From assembly GCA_016296675.1 (NCBI GenBank), contig JAEDIV010000150.1:1-6018 (forward strand): a DNA stretch of 6,018 bases. Direction: 5' to 3'. The notes under the pieces were generated by a model, which did not search any database, was not told where the DNA came from, and was given only the letters and a program-made list of their open reading frames with translations. Below are positions 1 through 6,018 of this stretch, piece by piece. Positions within the stretch are counted from its first letter, which is position 1. Each line of letters starts with the position of its first letter. The DNA comes from Clostridia bacterium (lineage in GTDB: Bacteria > Bacillota > Clostridia > Christensenellales > Aristaeellaceae). Position numbers and translations under genes: made by a program.

Positions 1-101
1 CCGTCCCGCTGTGTTGCTTTTTTGAGGTTTTATTCTTAATGAGACAGACCCTTTTATGCTTATCAGCCAACAATCCTAATTCCATCGATTGAAGGAAACA
101 A
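1..101. other. Intergenic tail with possible half terminator and insertion-sequence-like end
   Basis: Downstream of the last gene there is no clear hairpin plus T-run on the minus strand, so no terminator for this operon is visible. On the plus strand, a GC-rich stretch at 1-17 followed by six Ts (18-23) looks like the 3' arm of a terminator whose other arm lies outside the window, for a gene pointing towards this operon. GAGACAGACCC at 41-51 (GGGTCTGTCTC on the minus strand) resembles the terminal repeats of some Firmicute insertion sequences. Both are weak calls. Confidence 0.3.
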
Positions 102-437
102 TCATTTTTCCCAGTCTTCCTGATGGAATCCGATCGTCACTTTGTTTCCGTCGCGTACAATCGGCGTTTTCATCAGCGTCGGGTTTTCGAGGATCAAATC
201 AAAAATGATATTTTCAAGCGTCAGGTGCCTGGCGTAGTCCGCCTTCTCCCCCTTCACGTCGGGATCCAGAAGCGCACGTGCGCTGCCGGCAGCTTTTACA
301 AACAGCTGAAGCTCCCTTGCGCCCAATTTGTGCTTTTTGATATCAACGCTTGTGAATGGGATTTTTCTCTCCTTAAAAAAGCGTTCCGCCTTTTGAACAT
401 CAAAATTCTTTTTGGAAGCATAGATCATGATGTTCAT
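102..437 (-). CDS. ArsC/Spx-fold protein lacking the catalytic cysteine
   Basis: Small thioredoxin-fold protein of the ArsC/Spx/YffB family, 111 residues. The opening MNIMIYASKKNFDVQKAERFFKER aligns with family members that read IYG-x-x-x-C-x-x-x-x-KA; here Asn11 (codon AAT) stands where the catalytic or redox Cys should be. There is no cysteine anywhere in the protein. The thioredoxin-fold cis-proline region TPIVRDGNKVTIGF is intact, as is the final EDWEK, so the gene does not look decayed. It is therefore unlikely to act as an arsenate reductase; a binding or regulatory role is an inference. The start at 437 is chosen because GAAAGG lies 10 bases upstream and the family begins there; the longer frame from 476 overlaps the preceding gene. 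It is 4 bp after the dehydrogenase gene and is the last gene of the run. Confidence 0.85.
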   Translation of the reverse strand: MNIMIYASKKNFDVQKAERFFKERKIPFTSVDIKKHKLGARELQLFVKAAGSARALLDPDVKGEKADYARHLTLENIIFDLILENPTLMKTPIVRDGNKVTIGFHQEDWEK

Positions 438-441
438 ACTT

Positions 442-1794
442 TCACAGCCTTTCACTGAACGCATCCATCTCGCCAAGATCCCACAGCATTGAGCCGCTCA
501 GATACTTGTCGCGGATGTCACGGGAGCAGACAAAGGCGTCCACTACATCCTGATGCGAAAGGCCAATATCTTCCGGCTTCATAGGCATGCCGTTTACGCG
601 CATCTTTCCAAAAAGCCATTCAGCGTCAGGAAGTTCCTCTTCGATAATTGTAAGAATACGATCCCAATTGGCGATGATCTTTTCAAGACGCTTTGCGTGC
701 TTGACAGGATCATTTTTCTTTGTCTTTCTCTCGATTTCAAGAACTGCTTCCGCCGTTTTTCCGAACACGCGGCGCACTCTGTCTTCCCAGACCTTTTCAT
801 CAAAAGCTTCCATCGCCTTCATGCCCTTTTCCATGGTCGGGCGCAGCTTTTTGATCTCTTCATAGATATTCATAGTGAGGCACGTGCCTACGCCCACCTG
901 AATGCCGTGAAGTTCGCTCTCCTCATGTCTTTCAAGCGCAAGCATCTCCCACATATGGGAAAAATAGTGCTCAAGGCCGCTGGCAGGGCGGGAAACCTTG
1001 GCAAAGCTCATCGCCATGCCGGAAAGCACCAGTCCCTCAGAAACCGCCTGAACCGCCTCCGCGCTTCTATCTTTCAGGCCGTCCGAAGCCGCCATGATGC
1101 GCTTTAAGGCGTTCCTCATAAGCTGGGCTACATGCTCGCAGTAATATTCTCCGATTACGATATTGGCAATTCTCCATTCGCAAAGGGAAATGTATTTTGC
1201 AACCATATCGCCAAGACCAGCCCAGAGCATCCGCATGGGCGCATTTTTCATAATATCAATATCCAGAACAATCGCCGCCGGGCAGCGGTTATAGAGCGTG
1301 GTTTTTACGCCGTTTACAATCATAGAGGAAGAATTCGAGGCAAAGCCGTCCATCGAAGGCGCGGTTCCTACGATCATCTGAGGAATATTGAGATCAAAGG
1401 CAAATACCTTCGACAAATCGTTGATTACGCCGCTTCCAACGGCAATAATCATATCGCAGGAATTGTCATACGTCATGGCAATTGATCCCAGCGCGCGCTC
1501 GTCAGGCTCAAGCTTTCTGAGGTTACCCTGGGGAATGACGAATACGCTGAACGGAATATTCTCCTTTTCAAGAACCTCCGTCACCTTTTTTGCCGCTGCT
1601 TCATATGTATTTTTGTCGCAGATGATAAACGGCTTCTTTGCGCCCACAGCGCGCACCGCGTCGCCCACATGGTTCACGGCGCCCGCACCGATTTTCAGAT
1701 ATTTCAGATCCACGCCATGATGAAGACCGCACTCGCAGTCAAAGCCCTCCGGACGAATCATTTCCTCGATCGGCAAATACTCAAATCCCTGCAT
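442..1794 (-). CDS. egsA: sn-glycerol-1-phosphate dehydrogenase (AraM/EgsA family)
   Basis: Metal-dependent dehydrogenase of the iron-containing alcohol dehydrogenase superfamily. Family members reduce dihydroxyacetone phosphate to sn-glycerol-1-phosphate with NAD(P)H; in Bacillus this feeds heptaprenylglyceryl phosphate synthesis together with PcrB. The 450-residue product has an N-terminal CECGLHH motif (20-26) common in AraM proteins, the dinucleotide-binding loop AVGSGVINDLSK (118-129), and the AraM hallmark TAPSMDGFAS (144-153). Likely metal ligands are D196 (GLGDMVAK), H276 (SGLEHYFSH) and H296 (ELHGIQVG). The C-terminus, with SRDIRDKY, is typical of the family. It is longer than B. subtilis AraM (about 394 residues), mostly through the region around 310-400. 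AAAGGA lies about 11 bases before the ATG, inside the end of dusB. Which phosphate substrate it prefers cannot be told from sequence. Confidence 0.9.
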   Translation of the reverse strand: MQGFEYLPIEEMIRPEGFDCECGLHHGVDLKYLKIGAGAVNHVGDAVRAVGAKKPFIICDKNTYEAAAKKVTEVLEKENIPFSVFVIPQGNLRKLEPDERALGSIAMTYDNSCDMIIAVGSGVINDLSKVFAFDLNIPQMIVGTAPSMDGFASNSSSMIVNGVKTTLYNRCPAAIVLDIDIMKNAPMRMLWAGLGDMVAKYISLCEWRIANIVIGEYYCEHVAQLMRNALKRIMAASDGLKDRSAEAVQAVSEGLVLSGMAMSFAKVSRPASGLEHYFSHMWEMLALERHEESELHGIQVGVGTCLTMNIYEEIKKLRPTMEKGMKAMEAFDEKVWEDRVRRVFGKTAEAVLEIERKTKKNDPVKHAKRLEKIIANWDRILTIIEEELPDAEWLFGKMRVNGMPMKPEDIGLSHQDVVDAFVCSRDIRDKYLSGSMLWDLGEMDAFSERL

Positions 1795-1797
1795 AGC

Positions 1798-2757
1798 CTA
1801 TTCCATCCTTTCTCTGTACGCATCCAAGTAATCATAAAGCGCGTTTTTTACTTCATCCTGCGTAAGCATCGTGTTTACCCTTGCCCTGAGTTTCCCACTC
1901 ATCGGCGCGCCCTGCAAATACCAAGCTACATGCTTTCGCATTTCGGGAACCGCGTAACGCTCCCCTCTCCATCTGACATGCATATCCAGATGCCTGATCG
2001 CCATATTTACGCGGTCTTCCACTGTCGGGGACGCATACTCAATGCCCTGCATGCCGCAGGCAATCTCTTTAAATATCCACGGATTGCCCTGCGCTGCCCT
2101 CGCAATCATGATTGCGTCGCAGCCGGTCTCATCAAGCATTCTCTTCGCATCCGCCCATGAAGCGATGTCGCCGTTTCCGATTACGGGAATCCGTACATTT
2201 TCCTTCACATCCCGTATGACCGACCAGTCGCTTTTGCCGGTATAAAACTGCTCCCTCGTTCTCGGATGCACGGTGATTGCAGCTGCGCCGTTGTCCTCAC
2301 AGATTTTGGCGATTTCAACAGCATTTTTATTGTTTTCATCCCAGCCTGCGCGAATTTTGACCGTAACAGGCTTTTTTACCGCATTTGAAAATGCGTATAC
2401 AACCTTCCCAACCAGCTTCGGTTCCTTCATCAGCGCGCTTCCTTCGCCGTTTCCGACGATTTTATGCGCCGGGCAGCCGATATTGAAATCGAAAAAGGTA
2501 AAAGGCCTGTCTTCAAGCCTTTTTGCCGCTTCCGAAATCATATCTGGATCGGATCCGAACAATTGAAGCCCCAGCATGCCTTCGCCGTCAAAGCGCTGCA
2601 AAAGTTCCTGATGCGCCCGGCTTTCGGGAGAATACAGATATCCCTTGGCTGAAAGCATCTCGCTTACCGCCCAAGCGCAGCCCATTTCCGCGCACAAAAG
2701 GCGCATGCTTGCATCGGTTACGCCCGCCATAGGCGCAAGCGCCGCGCCCGCAGGCAT
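1798..2757 (-). CDS. dusB: tRNA-dihydrouridine synthase DusB
   Basis: FMN-dependent, cytoplasmic enzyme that uses NADPH to reduce specific uridines of tRNA to dihydrouridine. The 319-residue product shows the whole family signature: LAPMAGVTD (7-15) at the flavin site, FNIGCPAHKI (91-100) with the catalytic C95, NGEGSALM (103-110), VKIRAGW (133-139) with K134, ITVHPRTREQFYTG (161-174) with H164, VIGNGDI (192-198), and IARAAQGNPWIF (218-229) for the FMN phosphate. KHVAWYLQG (275-283) is the usual start of the helical C-terminal tRNA-binding domain. GCPAHKI carries His where Pro or Lys is more usual. The protein begins about seven residues later than E. coli DusB, so the first short strand is reduced. 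Its stop is 3 bp before the next start. Confidence 0.95.
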   Translation of the reverse strand: MPAGAALAPMAGVTDASMRLLCAEMGCAWAVSEMLSAKGYLYSPESRAHQELLQRFDGEGMLGLQLFGSDPDMISEAAKRLEDRPFTFFDFNIGCPAHKIVGNGEGSALMKEPKLVGKVVYAFSNAVKKPVTVKIRAGWDENNKNAVEIAKICEDNGAAAITVHPRTREQFYTGKSDWSVIRDVKENVRIPVIGNGDIASWADAKRMLDETGCDAIMIARAAQGNPWIFKEIACGMQGIEYASPTVEDRVNMAIRHLDMHVRWRGERYAVPEMRKHVAWYLQGAPMSGKLRARVNTMLTQDEVKNALYDYLDAYRERME

Positions 2758-2763
2758 TTCAGT

Positions 2764-2769
2764 CCCCTT
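2764..2769 (-). promoter_or_regulatory. Ribosome binding site of dusB
   Basis: AAGGGG on the minus strand lies 6 bases before the ATG at 2757, in the 20-bp gap after the preceding gene's TAA. It supports 2757 as the start; no ATG, GTG or TTG lies in frame between it and the upstream in-frame stop at 2797-2799. Confidence 0.65.
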
Positions 2770-2777
2770 GATAACGA

Positions 2778-3314
2778 TTACGCATCCCCCGTATCTTTAT
2801 AATTGTTGTCCTGTCTGATTGCCGAGATTTTCCATTGCCCGGAATCCGGCTGTTTTTTGAGTCTCAACTCATATCTGCCGCTCATCCACGGCGCCGGATC
2901 ACCGGATACTTCAGAGGCATACGCAGCCTTGACCGTGCCTTTTATATCGTTCATATGTTCAACGACTGTGCAGACGATCTCATCGCCCCAGGGCCAGACC
3001 TTGAGCGACTCAATCGATATTTCATACTCATACCCCGTGATATTGTATGCAAGATACGGAGACGCATCCGAAAATGCCGAATCCAGCACCGGATCCGCAT
3101 TTAAAAAGCTTCCGGTAAAATAACCGTTCAGTTCCGTGGCGTTTTCCCGGGTCAGAGCAACCACCGCGCGCTTTTCCATACCTTCGTTTATCAGAATATA
3201 GGCATTTCCAAGATTGAAGGCGATATAAAATGCACACACAATAATTGCAGCGCAGGCGGTAAACAGAATCATCTTTGCCGCCAAAAACGAAATCAGCCTT
3301 CGTAAATACTTCAT
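2778..3314 (-). CDS. Membrane-anchored hypothetical protein, possibly NTF2-like
   Basis: I do not recognise this family. The 178-residue product starts MKYLRRLISF, has one long hydrophobic helix at about 9-31, and then about 140 residues expected outside the membrane by the positive-inside rule (basic K2, R5, R6 before the helix). The end, with YELRLKK (149-154) and GQWKISAIRQDN (159-170), has the alternating strand pattern and W-x-I seen in NTF2-like/SnoaL folds; that is a weak fold guess. The start at 3314 is chosen because AAAGGAAG lies about 11 bases upstream. A longer frame reaching 3389 would overlap the end of the stator gene and add a basic, unlikely N-terminus. It lies 31 bp after the ZorB-like gene and 20 bp before dusB, so it is likely co-transcribed and may be an accessory of the stator pair. 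Confidence 0.75.
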   Translation of the reverse strand: MKYLRRLISFLAAKMILFTACAAIIVCAFYIAFNLGNAYILINEGMEKRAVVALTRENATELNGYFTGSFLNADPVLDSAFSDASPYLAYNITGYEYEISIESLKVWPWGDEIVCTVVEHMNDIKGTVKAAYASEVSGDPAPWMSGRYELRLKKQPDSGQWKISAIRQDNNYKDTGDA

Positions 3315-3345
3315 GGAACCGTCTTCCTTTCTTCGGATCAGGGGA

Positions 3346-4596
3346 TTATTTTCTAAGCAGCGCTTCCGTTGCGCCGATCGTCTGGTCATCCTTCAGACGG
3401 AACTTGATTTCAACGCGGCGGGACGCATCTTTGTTTTCCGTGCCGTCCGGATTGTAGATCAAGGCGCTGAACGAACGTCCGCTGGCAGTGACCAGCGTTC
3501 TTAAAAGGCTCTGCTTTTCAATAGGCAGACCAAGGATATAGCCCATATATTCCTGTCTGAGCACATAATTGGTGACAGAAAGGGCGCGCTGCTGGGAAAG
3601 CTGCATGTTGTAAAGATAGGCGTCATATCCTGCCTTGCCGCTGGAATCCGTATGTCCCTCAATGATGATTTCTGCAATATATCCGCTGAAGTCGTCGGAA
3701 AGCAGCACATTCAGATATACAGGCAAAAAGCGATCCAGATAATCTTCGCCGCGATCACTCAGCGTGTTCTCGCCGACTGCAAACAGCATTTCACTGGGCA
3801 GTGTAATCGCACCCGTCTGGGCGTCGACGGTTACAGAAATATTGTTTCGGCTCAGTTCATTTGAAAGCGCCTCAATAATCTGCGCCTTTACGCCAACCAT
3901 CTGCTCGATCATTTTCTGCTGGCGTTCAATTTCGTCTTCATACGTGGAAAGCGCCTGATTCTGGCTGTCCAGTCGGCTGTTTGCATCGCTAAGCTGGCTG
4001 TTCGCGCTTGCGAGCTGACTCTGCGTATTTTCAAGCTCCAAAAGCGTCTGATTGGTATAGCTCATGAGATTTTTGTAATCAATTCCGAGCGCATCGAGCT
4101 CTTTTTTCTGCTTGTCAATGTCTACAAGCAGCCGGTCAATCTCGTCCTGCTGCGCCTGCTTGTTGCCTTCAAGCATCATAATTCTCGTTTTATAGTTTTC
4201 GTTTTCCTCAATCTCATCTGCCAACCTCTTTTCAAGATCGAGGATAATCACATTGTTTTCATCCAGCGTCTTTTTAAGCTCTTCCTCTTTTTCAGAAAGC
4301 AGAATCGTCTTATTATTCAGTTCCTCTGTAAGTTCGCTTAATTGATCGGACTGATAAATCAGCATCTGTTCTTTTTCATTCAGCTCCGCTTCGCTTTTCT
4401 TCATGCGGATCATCGCCTCAGTATACTGATCCTCTGTCTTTTTCAGCCGCTCCGTCTGTTCGGCAAGCGACAGCATCATGGAAAAAATCACGAATATAAA
4501 TACAAGCACCAGCACGCTCATCATATCGGAAAAGCTGAGCCAGAAACTTCCGGTTTCCCTGGCGTGCACATGCTTGCGTCTGTTCATCGCACGCAT
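3346..4596 (-). CDS. OmpA/MotB-domain stator protein, ZorB-like, with long coiled coil
   Basis: Partner of the MotA-like channel, predicted to anchor it to peptidoglycan. It has 416 residues. A short cytoplasmic N-terminus leads into one membrane helix (about 20-44) that opens with FWLSFSDMMSVLVLVF; D24 sits where MotB and ZorB carry the proton-binding aspartate. Residues about 45-245 are a charged, Gln/Asn/Glu/Leu-rich coiled coil. Residues about 255-402 form an OmpA/MotB C-terminal domain: IIEGHTDSSG (311-320) with D317, then LSQQRALSVTNYVL (333-346) with R337, and RRVEIKF near the end. D317 and R337 match the pair that binds diaminopimelate in OmpA-type domains. The coiled coil is far longer than the linker of typical MotB or ZorB. 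The stop of the upstream gene is 3 bp before this start. The family is clear; the role in defence versus envelope biology is not. Confidence 0.9.
   Translation of the reverse strand: MRAMNRRKHVHARETGSFWLSFSDMMSVLVLVFIFVIFSMMLSLAEQTERLKKTEDQYTEAMIRMKKSEAELNEKEQMLIYQSDQLSELTEELNNKTILLSEKEEELKKTLDENNVIILDLEKRLADEIEENENYKTRIMMLEGNKQAQQDEIDRLLVDIDKQKKELDALGIDYKNLMSYTNQTLLELENTQSQLASANSQLSDANSRLDSQNQALSTYEDEIERQQKMIEQMVGVKAQIIEALSNELSRNNISVTVDAQTGAITLPSEMLFAVGENTLSDRGEDYLDRFLPVYLNVLLSDDFSGYIAEIIIEGHTDSSGKAGYDAYLYNMQLSQQRALSVTNYVLRQEYMGYILGLPIEKQSLLRTLVTASGRSFSALIYNPDGTENKDASRRVEIKFRLKDDQTIGATEALLRK
3961..4023 (-). repeat. Three tandem 21-base repeats encoding heptads in the ZorB-like coiled coil
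   Basis: Residues 192-212 of the ZorB-like protein read as three consecutive heptads, QSQLASA, NSQLSDA and NSRLDSQ, with leucine at the same position in each. The DNA is also related from unit to unit, so this looks like recent duplication of a coiled-coil heptad, which would lengthen the rod. Confidence 0.6.
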
Positions 4597-4599
4597 ACA

Positions 4600-6018
4600 C
4601 TACGCCTCCTGAATCTCCTGCGCGCTGATCACGCGTTCAATCTTCTCTCTGGACTCCATCAGCGCATCGGTCAATTGATCGATCTCGCTCAGATATCCGT
4701 TTACCGCGCCGTCCACCTTCTGCGGAAGGTCGTAAACCGCATCTCTCGTTTCATTTGCCGCCCATTCGATGCGCTTGAGGATTTCCGTCATGCAGCCTTC
4801 AAAGTATACAAGAGATTCCTCCATATCGCGGGAAAGCTTTTCTCGGGCATCCTGCATGGTTTTCGCCAATGCTTGCGCCGCATCTTCCAAAACGCCCGCA
4901 GCATTGGTAAGCCCGGCGCAATTTTCGTCGGTAAGCTGAGCGGCATTTTCCATGAAATCTTCAATCGCTCTGTGAACTTCTTCCGTCTGCCGGACAAACT
5001 CATCGCCGACGCCTGCAAGCGCGTCCATATAGCCTGCCTGGCGCTCAACAATATTCTCCGTGCGCGTGAAAAGATCCTCATAGCGCGCCTGCGCCTGCGA
5101 AAGACGCTGAAGCGATGCGTCGTATCTTTTGAGAACCTCCTCCATATCCGCCTTCATTTCGCGAACAGCGTGCGCAACATCGCCAAGGCCGTTCATCGCC
5201 TCAGATACATTTCTTACCGCCTTTTCCTGATAGCGGCAGGTATCCTCTATCGTGCTTGCCAGATGATCCATTTGGCCGTGCATCGCCTGATCCATGCGCG
5301 CAATATACGCCTGCGCGACATCATCCATGAGTCTGGCCTGGTTTTCCGAAGTGAGATTCATATTTTTCTCAACCGCATTTGTCAAAGGACGAATGCTCGC
5401 GTTTATAGCTTCGGTCAGAATCTTTGCGTTTTTGTCGGAATCAATTTTTTCAAGAAGCGCCTTTAAAAGGCCCGTCTGTTCCTGCTGATAGATGGCAATC
5501 TGCGTCATGGGATCAACCGACAAAACGCCGGCATACCGCGCCATGGCGTTATAAAATGCAGTAAGCGAACGCTCGGCGCGGCTTCTGACAATACGGGTAA
5601 GAAGCGTAAAGAGAATCGACACAATTACGCCGAATATGGACGTCAGGAACGCATATTTCATAGAGCCCAGAAGCACGGACATGGACTCTGAAACCGCTTG
5701 CGCATCCACGCCGCTCATTCCGGACAAGGAGACGGAAAGGCCCATAAGCGTTCCTAAAAAGCCCAGCGAAACCGCGACACCCGGAATCGCCTCCGCAAGA
5801 TGCGTGCTGCCGGGGCCGTCGATAACCGTCTCCTCATTGATAAAATCTTCAACATTGGAAGGGTTATGATATTCGCCGTCGGCAAAAAAGAGGTTGTTTA
5901 AGTATTCAGACCAGTGAGACATGAGAACACCCCTGCCAAGAAAACGGTCTTCCTGCCAGGATCTGCGCGCCTTGTCTCCCTTTTTGATGTTTTTGACCGC
6001 CCGGTTCAGCACATCGCT
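4600..6018 (-). CDS. MotA/TolQ/ExbB-family proton channel protein, ZorA-like, 5' partial
   Basis: Inner-membrane stator subunit expected to form an ion channel with the OmpA-type protein encoded just downstream. The frame is open to the right edge, so the 5' end is probably missing. Numbering here is from the GTG at 6012. Residues 34-62 (W34, then EDFINEET at 55-62) lead into a first visible membrane helix at about 73-97, containing PGVAVSLGFLGTLMGL. A second helix lies at about 117-142 (MKYAFLTSIFGVIVS). These two match the conserved pore helices of MotA/ExbB/ZorA proteins, with polar T88 and T124/S125 where the ion path runs. Residues 145-470 form a long, almost wholly helical cytoplasmic tail with no further membrane segment, as in ZorA and unlike MotA. 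The usual first membrane helix is not seen and should lie beyond the window. An internal ATG at 5922, preceded by AGGGG, is a possible start, but conserved-looking sequence begins before it. A generic ExbB-like channel with a structural tail remains possible. Confidence 0.85.
   Translation of the reverse strand, partial: SDVLNRAVKNIKKGDKARRSWQEDRFLGRGVLMSHWSEYLNNLFFADGEYHNPSNVEDFINEETVIDGPGSTHLAEAIPGVAVSLGFLGTLMGLSVSLSGMSGVDAQAVSESMSVLLGSMKYAFLTSIFGVIVSILFTLLTRIVRSRAERSLTAFYNAMARYAGVLSVDPMTQIAIYQQEQTGLLKALLEKIDSDKNAKILTEAINASIRPLTNAVEKNMNLTSENQARLMDDVAQAYIARMDQAMHGQMDHLASTIEDTCRYQEKAVRNVSEAMNGLGDVAHAVREMKADMEEVLKRYDASLQRLSQAQARYEDLFTRTENIVERQAGYMDALAGVGDEFVRQTEEVHRAIEDFMENAAQLTDENCAGLTNAAGVLEDAAQALAKTMQDAREKLSRDMEESLVYFEGCMTEILKRIEWAANETRDAVYDLPQKVDGAVNGYLSEIDQLTDALMESREKIERVISAQEIQEA
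4605..4610 (-). promoter_or_regulatory. Ribosome binding site of the ZorB-like gene
   Basis: A perfect AGGAGG on the minus strand, 8 bases before the ATG at 4596, lies within the last codons of the upstream channel gene. It decides the start: the second ATG (4587) would be 17 bases away. Its position inside the upstream gene suggests translational coupling, keeping the two stator subunits in proportion. Confidence 0.85.

Noticed and set aside
438..476. Upstream start for the ArsC-like gene
   Set aside because: The extra 13 residues overlap the end of the dehydrogenase gene, do not fit the family start, and the internal ATG at 437 has its own ribosome binding site.
553..1107. Plus-strand open frame of 184 codons opposite the dehydrogenase gene
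   Set aside because: The minus-strand gene has clear family motifs throughout this stretch; the plus-strand product is basic, His/Arg-rich and resembles no family I know.
3240..3314. Lipoprotein signal (FTAC at residues 18-21) in the hypothetical membrane protein
   Set aside because: Position -3 is Phe rather than Leu/Val/Ile, and the hydrophobic stretch continues about ten residues after the Cys, which fits a membrane anchor better.
3315..3389. N-terminal extension of the membrane-anchored hypothetical protein
   Set aside because: It overlaps the end of the ZorB-like gene, encodes a basic stretch and lies upstream of a good ribosome binding site for the ATG at 3314.
4342..5466. Long plus-strand open frame of 374 codons antisense to both stator genes
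   Set aside because: It spans the junction of two well-supported minus-strand genes, its product is a Leu/Arg/His/Phe-rich mix without recognisable motifs, and such shadows are common opposite coiled-coil genes.
3346..6018. Flagellar motAB
   Set aside because: The channel subunit has a long helical tail absent in MotA, the partner's linker is far longer than in MotB, and no flagellar or chemotaxis gene is nearby.

Overview
The window carries six genes, all on the minus strand and packed end to end, so transcription runs from right (about 6018) to left (about 100). Gaps between them are 3, 31, 20, 3 and 4 bp, which suggests one operon or a run of translationally coupled genes. Its promoter is not visible and would lie beyond the right edge. 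The mix of genes suggests an anaerobic Firmicute of the Clostridia: a bacterial glycerol-1-phosphate dehydrogenase, DusB, an ArsC/Spx-like protein, AGGAGG-type ribosome binding sites and medium GC. This assignment is an inference from gene content, not from a marker gene.

Right half (3346-6018): a two-gene stator-like module. The upstream gene, cut by the right edge, encodes a MotA/TolQ/ExbB-type channel subunit with a cytoplasmic helical tail of about 325 residues. The downstream gene encodes a MotB/OmpA-type partner. It has one transmembrane helix with the stator aspartate, about 200 residues of coiled coil, and a C-terminal peptidoglycan-binding OmpA domain. This pairing matches the ZorA/ZorB core of the Zorya anti-phage systems, but no ZorC, ZorD or ZorE effector follows it.

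Middle (2778-3314): a 178-residue protein with a single N-terminal membrane anchor and an outside domain that may be NTF2-like. It sits where a Zorya effector would be expected and may be a partner of the motor pair.

Left half (102-2757): metabolic and housekeeping genes. They are tRNA-dihydrouridine synthase DusB, an AraM/EgsA-type sn-glycerol-1-phosphate dehydrogenase, and a small ArsC/Spx-fold protein that has no cysteine at all. The last 101 bases at the left edge are non-coding. They hold what may be half of a terminator for a gene outside the window, and an insertion-sequence-like end.

The most interesting point is a ZorAB-like, wall-spanning ion-driven motor in a housekeeping operon without recognised defence effectors. 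It could be an effector-less or new type of Zorya-like system, or a ZorAB relative with a cell-envelope role.
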